A DNA stretch of 64,000 nucleotides from Streptomyces fuscichromogenes (GCF_014645815.1 NZ_BMML01000003.1:496001-560000); one strand, 5' to 3'; shown: positions 17,463 to 26,092, counted from the stretch's first letter. Program-made: numbers and translations. The notes: generated by a model not told the origin, from the letters alone.

Positions 17463-19124
17463 GTGAGCGCACCTGGACGGCCCCTGCCGTTCGTCACTCC
17501 GCAGACGGAGTTCTACTGGAGCTCCGGCGCCGACGGGAGACTGCGGCTGCAGCGGTGCCGGAGCTGCTCCGGCCTGGTCCACCCTCCCAAGCCGGTGTGC
17601 CCCCACTGCCGTGGCCGGGAGCTCGACGTGCGCGAGGTGTCCGGACGGGGAGTCCTCTTCGGTTTCACCGTCAGTCACCGGTTTCAGCTGCCTGGGCTGC
17701 CGTCACCGACCGTTGTCGCCCAGGTGGCCCTCGACGAGGACCCGAGGGCGCGGCTGACCACCCGGCTGGTGGACTGCCGGCCGGACGACGTGCGCCTCGG
17801 TATGCGCGTGGAGGTGACGTTCGAGCAGGTCGAAGACGTCTGGCTGCCGCTGTTCCGACCGGCCGCCGAGCAGCCCGACCCCGCTGTGCTGCCGCCTGAC
17901 GAGATGGGCCCGGAGGAGGTCCGCGCTCACGTACGGCCCATGCTGGGTACGCGGAAGTTCGAGGACGACTCCGTCATCTCGGGCATCGGTCAGTCGGTGC
18001 TCGGCCGACGCCTTCGGGCGGATCCGCTCGCCCTTGCCCTCCAGGCCTGCGAGGCCGCGGTCGCCGACGCCGGCCTGGCCATGGACGACATCGACGGCCT
18101 GTCCACCTACCCCGGCGGCGCGCTGGACAGCGGCATGGGAGAGGGCGGGGTGACCGCCGTGGAGGCCGCGCTGCGCCTGCGCCCGACCTGGTACAACGGC
18201 GGGACGGAGACCTTCGGTCCGGGTGGTTCGGTCATCGCCGCGATGCTGGCCGTCTCCGCGGGACTGGTCCGTCATGTGCTGTGCTTCCGTACCGTCTGGC
18301 AGTCCAGCCACGACGACTTGCTGCGCCACGGCGTGATCCGTCCGAAAGGCGGCCGGATCACCGGCGACATGGGCTGGGGCGTGCCGTTCGGGGCGACGTC
18401 GGCCGCCCACGTCCTCGGGCAGACGGCCCACCGTTACCTGCACCGCTACGGGGCCACACGGGAGACCCTAGGCTGGATCGCGCTGAACCAGCGGGCCAAC
18501 GCGGCACTCAACCCCACCGCGGTGTACCGCGATCCGCTCACCATGGGCGACTACCTCGACGCCCGGACGATCACCACACCGTTCGGACTCTACGACTGCG
18601 ACGTACCCGTCGACGGGGCCGTGGCCGTCGTCGTGTCCGCGGCAGACACGACCGGGGATCTCGCGCGGACACCGGTACGGGTGGAGGCCGTGGGTACCCA
18701 GATCGTCGAACGGCTGGAGTGGGACCAGAGCACGTCCACCCATGAGCCGCAGACCCTGGGCCCGGCCGCCCATCTGTGGTCGCGTACCGACCTGCGTCCC
18801 GCCGACGTCGACGTGGCCCAGCTCTACGACGGCTTCACCTTCAACTGCCTTTCCTGGATAGAGGCGTTGGGATTCTGCGGCATCGGCGAGGCGAAGGACT
18901 TCCTGGACGGCGGGAAGAACATCGCCCGCGACGGGGTCCTGCCCCTCAACACACACGGCGGCCAGCTCTCCCACGGCCGCACCCACGGCATGGGGCTGCT
19001 CCACGAAGCCGTCGTGCAACTTCGCGGCGACGGCGGGCCGCGGCAGGTGGCGGGGGCCCGCGTGGCCGTGGTCAGCAGCGGCGGACTGACGCCGAGCGGC
19101 GTGCTGCTGCTGCGCACCGACTGA
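17463..19124 (+). CDS. fused DUF35 (zinc-ribbon/OB) - lipid-transfer thiolase, probable retro-aldolase
   Basis: A 553-residue fusion. Residues 1-145 are a DUF35 unit with a zinc ribbon (Cys32, 35, 46, 49) and an OB-fold strand set. Residues about 165-553 are a thiolase-like domain (DDIDGLSTYPGG, ALNQRANAALNP, QLYDGFTFN, NTHGGQLSHG). In steroid side-chain degradation, Ltp-type aldolases work with a DUF35 partner (ChsH2) to cleave a beta-hydroxyacyl-CoA. Here both are in one chain. Tyr455 in YDGFTF is at the position of a catalytic tyrosine in Ltp2-type aldolases. GTG start after AGGAGACA. The same two modules are separate genes at 28076 and 29270. Confidence 0.88.
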   Translation: MSAPGRPLPFVTPQTEFYWSSGADGRLRLQRCRSCSGLVHPPKPVCPHCRGRELDVREVSGRGVLFGFTVSHRFQLPGLPSPTVVAQVALDEDPRARLTTRLVDCRPDDVRLGMRVEVTFEQVEDVWLPLFRPAAEQPDPAVLPPDEMGPEEVRAHVRPMLGTRKFEDDSVISGIGQSVLGRRLRADPLALALQACEAAVADAGLAMDDIDGLSTYPGGALDSGMGEGGVTAVEAALRLRPTWYNGGTETFGPGGSVIAAMLAVSAGLVRHVLCFRTVWQSSHDDLLRHGVIRPKGGRITGDMGWGVPFGATSAAHVLGQTAHRYLHRYGATRETLGWIALNQRANAALNPTAVYRDPLTMGDYLDARTITTPFGLYDCDVPVDGAVAVVVSAADTTGDLARTPVRVEAVGTQIVERLEWDQSTSTHEPQTLGPAAHLWSRTDLRPADVDVAQLYDGFTFNCLSWIEALGFCGIGEAKDFLDGGKNIARDGVLPLNTHGGQLSHGRTHGMGLLHEAVVQLRGDGGPRQVAGARVAVVSSGGLTPSGVLLLRTD

Positions 19125-19187
19125 CGTCGTCGTCCGCGCCCCGCGTGTCGTACAACCGCCCCGCCAGAGCAGCATGAGGAGAACGTC

Positions 19188-19499
19188 ATGAACCTTCGCG
19201 TCGGCCAGACCCTGTGCAGCGCCGTCGACGGAACCGCAGTCATCGTCGTCCGGTGCCCTCGACAGGACGTCACCCTCACCTGCGGCGGCCGGGAGATGAG
19301 CCCACAGGATTCCGCGCCGACCAGCCGAGCGGCCGCCCTCACCGGTGCCCCGGCGAACGGGGCGCTCATCGGCAAGCGCTACGCCACCGAAGACGGCGCC
19401 CTGGAGGTGCTGTGCGTACGCCCGGGGGAGTACCCGCTGGAAGCCGACGGCACCGCGCTGGCGGTCAAGGCACCCCGGCCGCTGCCGGCCTCGGACTGA
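19188..19499 (+). CDS. conserved small hypothetical protein of actinobacterial lipid-catabolic clusters
   Basis: A 103-residue soluble protein with no enzyme motif. The layout RVGQTLCSAVDGT(A/E)VIVVR, TLTCGG, IGKRYATEDG, LEVLCVRPG and a terminal PLPASD resembles a family I recall beside mycobacterial and rhodococcal catabolic genes; its function is unknown. Two short Cys-containing loops might bind a metal, but this is speculation. It has a good ribosome site (GAGGAGAACGTC) and lies in the same direction as its neighbours. Confidence 0.65.
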   Translation: MNLRVGQTLCSAVDGTAVIVVRCPRQDVTLTCGGREMSPQDSAPTSRAAALTGAPANGALIGKRYATEDGALEVLCVRPGEYPLEADGTALAVKAPRPLPASD

Positions 19500-19555
19500 C
19501 CGGGGTCCCGCGCCCGCCAAGGGCGTGCACCGACCTGCGAAGAAGGAGAAGACCC

Positions 19556-20098
19556 TTGGCAGTTCACGAACCCACGAAGGACCACGGCAAGAACCTGGCA
19601 CGGTTGCTGCTCCGTGCGGCCCTCGGGGGCACGATGGTCGCGCACGGGCTCAACCACGGCCGCTCGCTCGACGGGACGGCCCGATGGTTCGGATCCATCG
19701 GGTTCAGTGCGCCGAAGCTCCAGGCGCGCGCGAGCGCGGTCGTCGAGACCGCGGCGGGCGTCGCGCTCGTCGCGGGCGCGGGAACGCCGCTCGCGGCGGC
19801 GGCCGTGGTGGGCACCATGGGGGTGGCCGGGCGCGCGGTGCATCAGCGCAACGGGTTCTTCGTGAACGCCGAAGGCTACGAGTACGTGCTCAACGTGGCG
19901 ATCGCCGCGACGGCGCTGGCCGCGCTCGGACCCGGGCGCTGGAGTGTCGACCGGGCTCTCAGGGCCGACCGCCGGCTGACCGGTGTGCCCGCGGCGGCCG
20001 TCGCGGCGGGCCTGGGCATCGCGGCGGCGTCGGCTCAGCTCGCCGCGTTCTGGAACCGGCCCGCCCCGGCGGAAAAAGAAGTGGACGCACACCCGTGA
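19556..20098 (+). CDS. DoxX-family membrane protein
   Basis: A 180-residue protein with four hydrophobic segments (about residues 15-35, 58-85, 100-125 and 143-165) and the DoxX-like opening LLLRAALGGTMVAHGLNHG. DoxX proteins are small quinone- or redox-associated membrane proteins of unclear function. The TTG start at 19556 is chosen because AAGGAGAAG lies 7-8 bases before it. It sits directly before the ferredoxin reductase, so a link with membrane electron flow is possible. Confidence 0.75.
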   Translation: MAVHEPTKDHGKNLARLLLRAALGGTMVAHGLNHGRSLDGTARWFGSIGFSAPKLQARASAVVETAAGVALVAGAGTPLAAAAVVGTMGVAGRAVHQRNGFFVNAEGYEYVLNVAIAATALAALGPGRWSVDRALRADRRLTGVPAAAVAAGLGIAAASAQLAAFWNRPAPAEKEVDAHP

Positions 20099-20127
20099 CG
20101 GCCCGCACAGGGAGCGAGGGTCGAGCA

Positions 20128-21339
20128 ATGCCGGATCATCCGGAGCATGTCGTGGTGGTGGGCGCCGGACTGGGTGGCGTACGCGTGATCGAGCAGTTGC
20201 GTGCTCGCGGGTACGCGGGACGGATCACCCTGGTCGGCGCGGAGCGGCACGAGCCCTACGACCGGCCCCCGCTGTCCAAACAGATCCTGAACCGGGACTG
20301 GGAACCGGACCGGGCGACGCTGCGCAACCGGTCCGCTCTGCGGGCTCTGGAGGTCTCCCTCCGGCTCGGCGTGCAGGCCGTCGGGCTGAACGGCACCATG
20401 GTGGAACTGGCCGACGGCGGGCACATCGTCGGCGACGCCGTCGTCATTGCGACCGGCGCCGCACCCCGGAGCCTGCCCGGCCAGCCGGACGGAATCGCCG
20501 CGCTGCGCACCCTTGATGACGCTCTCGCCCTGCGGGACGCGTTGGACTCGGCGCGGTCCCTGCTGGTCGTCGGGGCGGGGTTCATCGGGGCTGAGGTGGC
20601 AAGTGGGGCCCGCCGGCGCGGGGTCGAGGTGACCGTGCTGGAAGCCATGCCGGTGCCGTGCGAGCGGGTGCTGGGCCGTTCGGGCGGCGGACTGGCGGCC
20701 CGGCTGTTCACGGACGCGGGCGTCGACCTGCGTTGCGGCTCGCGGATCGCCCGGTTCGCCGACCGGCACACGGCGGAGCTGTCGGACGGCCGGACCGTGT
20801 CGGCGGACGCCGTGCTCGTGGCAGTCGGTGCGGCGCCCGACCTCGGTTGGCTCCACACGGCCGGGCTGGGAAAGGGCGACGTCCTCGCGTGTGACAGGAA
20901 CGGCCGGGTGCTCGGCACCGACGGAGTGTGGGCGCTGGGCGACGTGGCGGCCTGGCAGGACGTCGGGCGCGGTCAGTTCCACCGCCACGAGCACTGGACC
21001 AGCGTGGTCGACCAGGCCGTCATCGTCGGCTCCGACATCCTGGGCGCGCAGCGGCCGGCACCGACGGTGCCGTACGTCTGGTCCGACCAGTTCGGCCTCA
21101 AGATCCAGGTACTGGGCCGGACCGACCTCGCCGACGAGGTCATCGCCCTGCACGGCGCGGGCCTGACCGCAGGTCCGGTCAGGGGCACGATCCTGGCGTA
21201 TCTCGTGAACGGCACCCTCGCGGGCGCTGTCGGCTTCGGCGCCCCGGCCAGGATGGTGCGTTACAGGACGCTGGTCGCGGAGGGAGCCGACCGCGCGGCC
21301 GTGCTGGCCTTCGCGGAGTCCGGTGCGTCCGTCGGCTGA
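20128..21339 (+). CDS. FAD/NAD(P)H-dependent ferredoxin reductase
   Basis: A 403-residue flavoprotein of the rubredoxin/putidaredoxin reductase type. The FAD-binding motif is VVVGAGLGGVRVIEQLR near the N-terminus, the second Rossmann motif is LVVGAGFIGAEVAS, and the C-terminal FAD contact is GVWALGDVAAW. ERHEPYDRPPLSK is a classic signature. It would pass electrons from NAD(P)H to the ferredoxins serving the P450 and perhaps the Rieske enzyme. ATG at 20128; an upstream in-frame GTG at 20095 would overlap the DoxX gene. The 3' end is embedded in a perfect hairpin. Confidence 0.93.
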   Translation: MPDHPEHVVVVGAGLGGVRVIEQLRARGYAGRITLVGAERHEPYDRPPLSKQILNRDWEPDRATLRNRSALRALEVSLRLGVQAVGLNGTMVELADGGHIVGDAVVIATGAAPRSLPGQPDGIAALRTLDDALALRDALDSARSLLVVGAGFIGAEVASGARRRGVEVTVLEAMPVPCERVLGRSGGGLAARLFTDAGVDLRCGSRIARFADRHTAELSDGRTVSADAVLVAVGAAPDLGWLHTAGLGKGDVLACDRNGRVLGTDGVWALGDVAAWQDVGRGQFHRHEHWTSVVDQAVIVGSDILGAQRPAPTVPYVWSDQFGLKIQVLGRTDLADEVIALHGAGLTAGPVRGTILAYLVNGTLAGAVGFGAPARMVRYRTLVAEGADRAAVLAFAESGASVG

Positions 21340-21360
21340 ACCGGCCGACGGACGCACCGG
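21320..21360. terminator. 17-bp perfect hairpin terminator overlapping the reductase stop codon
   Basis: CCGGTGCGTCCGTCGGC and its exact complement are separated by seven bases that contain the TGA stop of the ferredoxin reductase. The left arm therefore encodes the last residues (SGASVG). It separates converging transcripts (plus strand to 21339, minus strand to 21403) and can serve both. Confidence 0.85.
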
Positions 21361-21402
21361 CGTCCGGCTCCGCGGCCTGCGGCCGACCGCACGAAAGCGT
21401 AG

Positions 21403-21861
21403 TCACCGCGCCGCGTGTCCCAGCCGGATCCGTGCCCGTCCCGGTGCGATCCTCTGCCCGGAGTCGTTCTCCGCCCAGACGTCGAGATCCAGTACGGTCG
21501 TACCGTCCTCCTTCTCCGTCCGACCGGTGACGATGCCGGTACAGGCGATCCGGTCCCCCTTCAAGGCGGGGCTGCGGAACCGTAGTTCCAGGTGCTCCAG
21601 CCGGCCCTGGCCGTCCAGCCAGCGTTCCAGCGCGCAATGGAGCCAGGACCAGAGCAGGTTGCCCATCCCGAACGCGCCGGGGTAGCCGGCGGCACGTCCG
21701 GCGGTGTCGTCCATGTGGATGCCCACGAACTCGGAATTGACTGCGGCGTATCGGTTCCACACCTGGAAGCCCGCCTCCCGGACGAACGGCGGGACAGCCG
21801 CTCCCACGGCGAACCACGTCTTCGCCGACTGTGCCGGATCGTCGGGGGCCACTTCGGTCAT
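21403..21861 (-). CDS. MaoC-like (R)-enoyl-CoA hydratase / hot-dog-fold protein
   Basis: A 152-residue hot-dog-fold protein. The run IHMDDTAGRAAGYPGAFGMGNLL corresponds to the hydratase segment (D-x4-H-like core with HxD replaced in register), followed by LRFRSPALKGDRI. In actinobacterial side-chain degradation, two short MaoC-type subunits form a heteromeric enoyl-CoA hydratase; the adjacent 21885 gene would be the partner. The ATG follows AGGAGGAACCG, one of the best ribosome sites here. It is last in a three-gene minus-strand operon. Confidence 0.78.
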   Translation of the reverse strand: MTEVAPDDPAQSAKTWFAVGAAVPPFVREAGFQVWNRYAAVNSEFVGIHMDDTAGRAAGYPGAFGMGNLLWSWLHCALERWLDGQGRLEHLELRFRSPALKGDRIACTGIVTGRTEKEDGTTVLDLDVWAENDSGQRIAPGRARIRLGHAAR

Positions 21862-21884
21862 CGGTTCCTCCTGTGCCGGTGAGC

Positions 21885-22412
21885 TCAATAGCGGATGAGG
21901 GTCATCCGGTGGACCTTGACGGTCTCGTCGCGTTGGTTGGTCCACGTCGTCGCGGTCTCGGTCAGCAGCATGGGACCCAACCGGCCTTGCTTCGCGGTAT
22001 AGCCGGCGATGACGGACTCCGCCGTGATGACATCGCCAGGGCGCATGGGCACGCCCGAGTATGCGGTCGAGATCCCGCCGTTGAGGGCGTGGGGCAGATC
22101 CGGGGGTACGACGCCGAGGAGGTGCTCCATGGCGCCGAGGTTCCGCCGGGCCGGGTCGAGCGGGATCTCCTTGCCGGTGTGCTCGGTGCGTGCGGCGCCC
22201 CAGGCGAAGGGGTTGAACTCAGGCGGCGCCGTCAACGTGCCCGTTTCCGCTGCGCGCGGATCGAGATAGTGGGCGGGAGGCGATTCCGGATGGTGGACGG
22301 CGAGTGCCCACTTGCGGATGTCCGACTCGGTGATCGGGTACGAGATCTGACGGCCGTAGGGCTGGTTCACGATCGCCAGCATGTCCGGGCGGATGAGGAT
22401 CGGTTCGCTCAC
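21885..22412 (-). CDS. MaoC-family N-terminal hydratase domain protein (FAS1-like dehydratase)
   Basis: A 175-residue hot-dog protein resembling the N-terminal half of MaoC-type dehydratases (YPITESDIRKWALAVH, PEFNPFAWG, LNGGISTAYSGVPMRPGDVI, TETATTWTNQRDE). Typically it pairs with a second hot-dog subunit that supplies the catalytic His/Asp, here the gene at 21403. GTG start after AAGGAG. The gap to the downstream partner is 23 bases. Confidence 0.8.
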   Translation of the reverse strand: MSEPILIRPDMLAIVNQPYGRQISYPITESDIRKWALAVHHPESPPAHYLDPRAAETGTLTAPPEFNPFAWGAARTEHTGKEIPLDPARRNLGAMEHLLGVVPPDLPHALNGGISTAYSGVPMRPGDVITAESVIAGYTAKQGRLGPMLLTETATTWTNQRDETVKVHRMTLIRY

Positions 22413-22448
22413 GTGCGGCTCCTTGCAGGTGGCTCTCGAAACGTCGGT

Positions 22449-23264
22449 TCAGCGGGGCGGCCACCGCAGCAGCCCCTCCTGGGCGACCATGGCGACGAGG
22501 CGGCCCGTCCGGTCGAAGAAGCGCCCCTGCGCCAGGCCGCGGCCGTTGCCGGAGGACGGCGAGATCTGGTCGTAGAGCAGCCACTCGTCGACCCGGAAGG
22601 GGCGAAGCAGCCACAGGCAGTGGTCGAGAGAGGCCGCCATGACGGGCGGTGAGGGATGGGGGAGGGCCGCCGTTCCCAGCAGAGTCAGGTCGCTGAGGTA
22701 GGCGAGCCCGCAGATGTGCAGGGCGGGGACGTCGGCCAGCGGCTCGCGGTGGCGCATCCAGTACTGCCCCCGGGCCTGCGGGGTGCCGTCGGCCGTGCGA
22801 CGTCGGGGGACCATCCGCAGCTCCCAGTCCGGCCACTCCTCGCGCAGCAGACGTGCCAGGACCGGAGGCGGAGGGGAGAACGCGTCGACGTCATCCGGGT
22901 CCGGCACGGAGGGCATGGTCTCCTGCGCGTCGGGGCCCGGCTCGGTGCGTTGGAAGGACACCGAGAGGGAGAAGACCTGTCTCTCGTCCTGCCTGGTGGT
23001 GACATGGCGCGTGGCGAACGATCGGCCGTCGTGCAACCGCTCCACATGGAGTTCCGTGGGGCGCCGGGGCAGCCCCGGCTGCAGGAAGTAGCCGTGCAGA
23101 GAGTGGGGGACCAGCGACCGCGGAGCCGTCCGCAGCGCGGCGGCGAGTGCCTGCCCCACCAGCTGGCCGCCGAAGGTGTGCTTGAGCAGGGTCGGCATGG
23201 CAGGGGAGCGGAACACGTCGTCCGTCAGACGCTGAAGGGCCAGAACGTCATGGAGGCGGGGCAC
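22449..23264 (-). CDS. tesB: acyl-CoA thioesterase II
   Basis: A 271-residue double hot-dog thioesterase hydrolysing acyl-CoA to acid and CoA. The opening has FGGQLVGQALAAALRTAP, followed by SLHGYFLQPGLP, RSFATRHVTTRQ and SLDHCLWLLRPFRVDEWLLYDQ, all characteristic of TesB. GTG start behind TGGAGTGATCC. It is first in the operon with the two MaoC-like genes and is transcribed away from the Rieske gene. The promoter region carries the motif at 23281-23300. It may release CoA from stalled intermediates. Confidence 0.92.
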   Translation of the reverse strand: MPRLHDVLALQRLTDDVFRSPAMPTLLKHTFGGQLVGQALAAALRTAPRSLVPHSLHGYFLQPGLPRRPTELHVERLHDGRSFATRHVTTRQDERQVFSLSVSFQRTEPGPDAQETMPSVPDPDDVDAFSPPPPVLARLLREEWPDWELRMVPRRRTADGTPQARGQYWMRHREPLADVPALHICGLAYLSDLTLLGTAALPHPSPPVMAASLDHCLWLLRPFRVDEWLLYDQISPSSGNGRGLAQGRFFDRTGRLVAMVAQEGLLRWPPR

Positions 23265-23280
23265 GGATCACTCCAGTTAG

Positions 23281-23300
23281 TTCGAAGTTTCCAAGAGTGT
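23281..23300 (-). promoter_or_regulatory. 20-base conserved motif before the thioesterase operon
   Basis: Read on the minus strand it is ACACTCTTGGAAACTTCGAA, ending 17 bases before the GTG. It matches the 58183-58202 site at 15 of 20 positions and is oriented with its gene. See the matching entries at 23422, 58183 and 58386. Confidence 0.5.
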
Positions 23301-23421
23301 AGCAAGATTGGTTGAGCTCATCCGAAGGCGTCCTGCGGTGACGGGAGTCAAGTCTGACCAGGCGGCGAGCAGTTGTGTGTCCGGTGTTGACCCTTGAACC
23401 GAGACGAAGCTAGTATCTGTG

Positions 23422-23441
23422 AGACTTTTAGAAAGATGGAA
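23422..23441 (+). promoter_or_regulatory. 20-base conserved motif before the Rieske oxygenase gene
   Basis: AGACTTTTAGAAAGATGGAA, 70 bases upstream of the Rieske ATG. It differs at a single base from the site at 58183-58202 (minus strand), 35 kb away. The flanking GAAATATTCG also occurs after the inverted repeat at 10477. Candidate operator or promoter element of a shared regulon. Confidence 0.6.
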
Positions 23442-23511
23442 ATATTCGCGCGGTTGATGAACCACCTCCGCGTGCGCAGCGATCCTGCCCATCAGCAAGG
23501 AGTTGTCGAAG

Positions 23512-24864
23512 ATGACAGCGATCGACGACGACCTCGGCGCAGCGACCGGGGTGCCCGGCCGAGGCGGGGTGCCCTTTCCGATGCGGGATCGGCTGCACGT
23601 GCCCCGGGAGCGTTACTTCGACCGCGGGTTCTACGAGCTGGAGAAACGGAGCCTGTGGTCGCGGACCTGGCAGATGGCCTGTCGGCTGGAGGAGATCCCC
23701 CAGCCGCACGACTTCGTCGAGTACGAGATCTGCGGCCGGTCCCTCCTCCTCGTCCGTCAGCCCGACCGGTCGGTCAAGGCGCTGCACAACGCCTGTCGGC
23801 ACCGCGCCACACAGCTGGAGAAGGGGGCGGGACGGCTGGCCGGCGGCCAGATCGTCTGTCCTTTCCACGGCTGGCGCTGGAACGCCGACGGCACCAACTC
23901 CTTCGTTTACGGCGCCTCGGGCTTCGCCCCGGAGTGCCTGCGCCCCGACGACCTGCGGCTGCGCGAGTGCAGGGCCGAGGTCTGGGGAGGATGCGTATGG
24001 ATCAACCTCGACCCCGACGCGAGCCCGCTCCGCGAGGCGCTGCACCCCGTCGCCGACCTCCTTGAATCGATCGCCGTCGGCAACTGGCAGGTCAGGTGGT
24101 GGAAGGAGGTGGTACTCCACGCCAACTGGAAGCTCGCCCAGGAGGCGTTCATGGAGGGCTACCACGTTCCGCAGACCCACCCCCAGCTCGCCGGCGGCCT
24201 GAGCGTCGAGGACTTCCCCGTCGACCAGAACCGCTACGACGCGTTCGACAACGGCCATTCCAGCTTCGGCAGGAAACTGGCCGGCGAGCGCTACACGAGC
24301 ATCGAGACGCTCATTCTGGGCGGGCAGTTGCTCTCGGACGGTCAGGACGCGATGACGCTGGAGCGCGACCTCACCGTGTTCGAGGGATTCCGTAACAAGA
24401 TCCAGCCGGGCGATGACGTCGGCGCCGCAGCGGCCGAAGCGCTCCGCGACCATGCCAAGGGCGCCGGAATCCCGTGGCCCGAGGGTCTCGAAGACAGCCC
24501 GTTGTTCTTCGGGGGCGAGGTCTTCGTCTTCCCGAACCTCTTTTTCCTGCCCCAGTACAACAACTGCCTCAGCTACCGCATCCGTCCTCACCAGGACGAC
24601 CCGGAGTGGTGCCGTTTCGAGGTCTGGTCGCTCACCACGTACCCCGCGACCGAACTGCGGCCCCGCGCCGAGCAACTCGGACGGTTCGCCAAGGACGACT
24701 CCGAGCACTGGGGCCTGATCCCCATGCAGGACTTCAGCAACATCGAGCGCCAGCAGGCCGGTCTGCACACCGTCGGGTTCGAGGAGACACGGCTCGCCAC
24801 CGAGTGGGAGAACGCGATCGGCAACATGCACGTCGAGCTCGACCGACGCCTCGCCCGGGACTAG
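23512..24864 (+). CDS. Rieske non-heme iron oxygenase, alpha subunit
   Basis: A 450-residue ring-hydroxylating-type oxygenase. The Rieske [2Fe-2S] ligands are Cys95-x-His97 (CRH) and Cys116-x2-His119 (CPFH). The mononuclear iron is held by His218 and His223 (EGYHVPQTH) and probably Asp407 (MQDFSN), with Glu211 in the usual bridging position. No beta subunit is encoded, so it is likely an alpha3-type oxygenase or demethylase fed by a separate ferredoxin. ATG at 23512 lies 9 bases after AAGGAG; a TTG at 23503 is the alternative. It hydroxylates or demethylates an unknown substrate. Confidence 0.93.
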   Translation: MTAIDDDLGAATGVPGRGGVPFPMRDRLHVPRERYFDRGFYELEKRSLWSRTWQMACRLEEIPQPHDFVEYEICGRSLLLVRQPDRSVKALHNACRHRATQLEKGAGRLAGGQIVCPFHGWRWNADGTNSFVYGASGFAPECLRPDDLRLRECRAEVWGGCVWINLDPDASPLREALHPVADLLESIAVGNWQVRWWKEVVLHANWKLAQEAFMEGYHVPQTHPQLAGGLSVEDFPVDQNRYDAFDNGHSSFGRKLAGERYTSIETLILGGQLLSDGQDAMTLERDLTVFEGFRNKIQPGDDVGAAAAEALRDHAKGAGIPWPEGLEDSPLFFGGEVFVFPNLFFLPQYNNCLSYRIRPHQDDPEWCRFEVWSLTTYPATELRPRAEQLGRFAKDDSEHWGLIPMQDFSNIERQQAGLHTVGFEETRLATEWENAIGNMHVELDRRLARD

Positions 24865-24868
24865 GGCA

Positions 24869-25031
24869 TGTCTGACAGCTCCCGCCTGCCTCGCGACGCC
24901 GTGCACGCACTCCCGCCGCACCGGGCGCAGACCCGAGTACGTCCAGTACGAGCGCCTGCGCCCGGCACGCCCAGAGCACGCACCTGACGCCGCGAGGCCG
25001 CCCTCCGGGCGACGACGGGAACTGTCAGACA
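24869..25031. mobile_element. palindromic MITE-like element with TGTCTGACAG terminal repeats
   Basis: A 163-base imperfect palindrome. Outer arms TGTCTGACAGCTCCCG and CGGGAACTGTCAGACA match with one mismatch. Pairing continues inward (CCTCGCGACGCCG against the complement of the right arm) to a centre near 24946 (GAGTACGTCCAGTACGAG). It encodes nothing convincing. Similar non-coding palindromes are common in Streptomyces genomes, from memory. It sits between the Rieske stop and the E1-alpha start without breaking either; no target duplication is obvious. Confidence 0.7.
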
Positions 25032-25090
25032 GAACCTGGTCCCCGACATGCCGGTCCCGTCGTACGGGCGGGACCGAGGAAGGACAGCAC

Positions 25091-26092
25091 GTGCAACTCG
25101 ACGTGTCGAGTCAGACACCCGGAGACGAGACCCTCCTGACGATGTACCGGACGATGACGCTGGCCCGCGCCTGCGAGGCACGGCTGCGGAAGGGCTTCGG
25201 CAGCGGCGAGTTCGCGGGCGTCATCTGGCCGTCCCGGGGCCAGGAGGCGATAGCCGGCGGCCTGTCCACCGCCTTGCGCCGGGACGACCGGCTGGTCACC
25301 ACCTACCGGGGCATCCACGACCTGCTCGCCAAGGGAGTTCCGCCGGCCGAGATCATGGGCGAGGTGCTCGGCAGGGGCGCCGGCGCCTCCCGGGGGAAGG
25401 GCGGCACCATGCACATCACCTGCCCCGAGGTCGGTGTCATGCTCTCCACCGGCATCGTCGGTTCCGGCCCGCCGGTCGCCGTCGGCCTCGCGCTGGCCGC
25501 CAGACTCCAGGGCAGCGACCGCGTGGTGGCCGTCTGCTTCGGCGACGGCGCCACCAACACCGGCTCCTTCCACGAGGCCGTGAACCTCGCCGCGGTATGG
25601 GACCTGCCCCTGGTGCTGATCTGCCAGAACAACCAGTACGCGGAACTCACGCCCGTCGAGGAGACGATGCGCGTGGAGCGGATCGCCGACCGGGCCGCCG
25701 CCTACGCCATTCCGGGGATCCGCGTCGACGGAAACGACCCCGTGGCGGTGCACAACGCCTTGTCGGCCGCCGTCGGCAGGGCGCGTTCCGGAGCGGGCCC
25801 GACGCTGGTCGAGTGCCTGACGTTCCGTTACGGCGGCCACTACGTCGGTGATCCCCAGGTGTACATGGCGAAGGACCGGCTCGAACAGGCGATGCGGGGC
25901 GATCCCTTCCCCCGCTACGAGCGGTTCCTCATCGAGCACGGTGTCGCGGACGCCGACCGGCTCGCAGCGCTCGACGCGGCCTCGGTCGCCGAGATCGACG
26001 AGGCGATCACGGTCGTCCTCGACAGCCCGGAAGCGTCGCTCGGGGAACTGGAGGCCGACATCTACGCGGACCTGGCAGGTGTGCCCCGATGA
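25091..26092 (+). CDS. thiamine-diphosphate dehydrogenase E1 component, alpha subunit
   Basis: A 333-residue E1-alpha of the pyruvate/acetoin/branched-chain 2-oxoacid dehydrogenase type. The thiamine-diphosphate motif runs from GDGATNTG (151) to CQNN (178-181), and TYRGIHDLLAKGV and GKGGTMH are family blocks. With the beta subunit it would decarboxylate a 2-oxo acid or cleave a diketone-like substrate and acylate the lipoyl group. GTG start after GGAAGGACAG. The stop overlaps the beta-subunit ATG by four bases. Confidence 0.92.
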   Translation: MQLDVSSQTPGDETLLTMYRTMTLARACEARLRKGFGSGEFAGVIWPSRGQEAIAGGLSTALRRDDRLVTTYRGIHDLLAKGVPPAEIMGEVLGRGAGASRGKGGTMHITCPEVGVMLSTGIVGSGPPVAVGLALAARLQGSDRVVAVCFGDGATNTGSFHEAVNLAAVWDLPLVLICQNNQYAELTPVEETMRVERIADRAAAYAIPGIRVDGNDPVAVHNALSAAVGRARSGAGPTLVECLTFRYGGHYVGDPQVYMAKDRLEQAMRGDPFPRYERFLIEHGVADADRLAALDAASVAEIDEAITVVLDSPEASLGELEADIYADLAGVPR

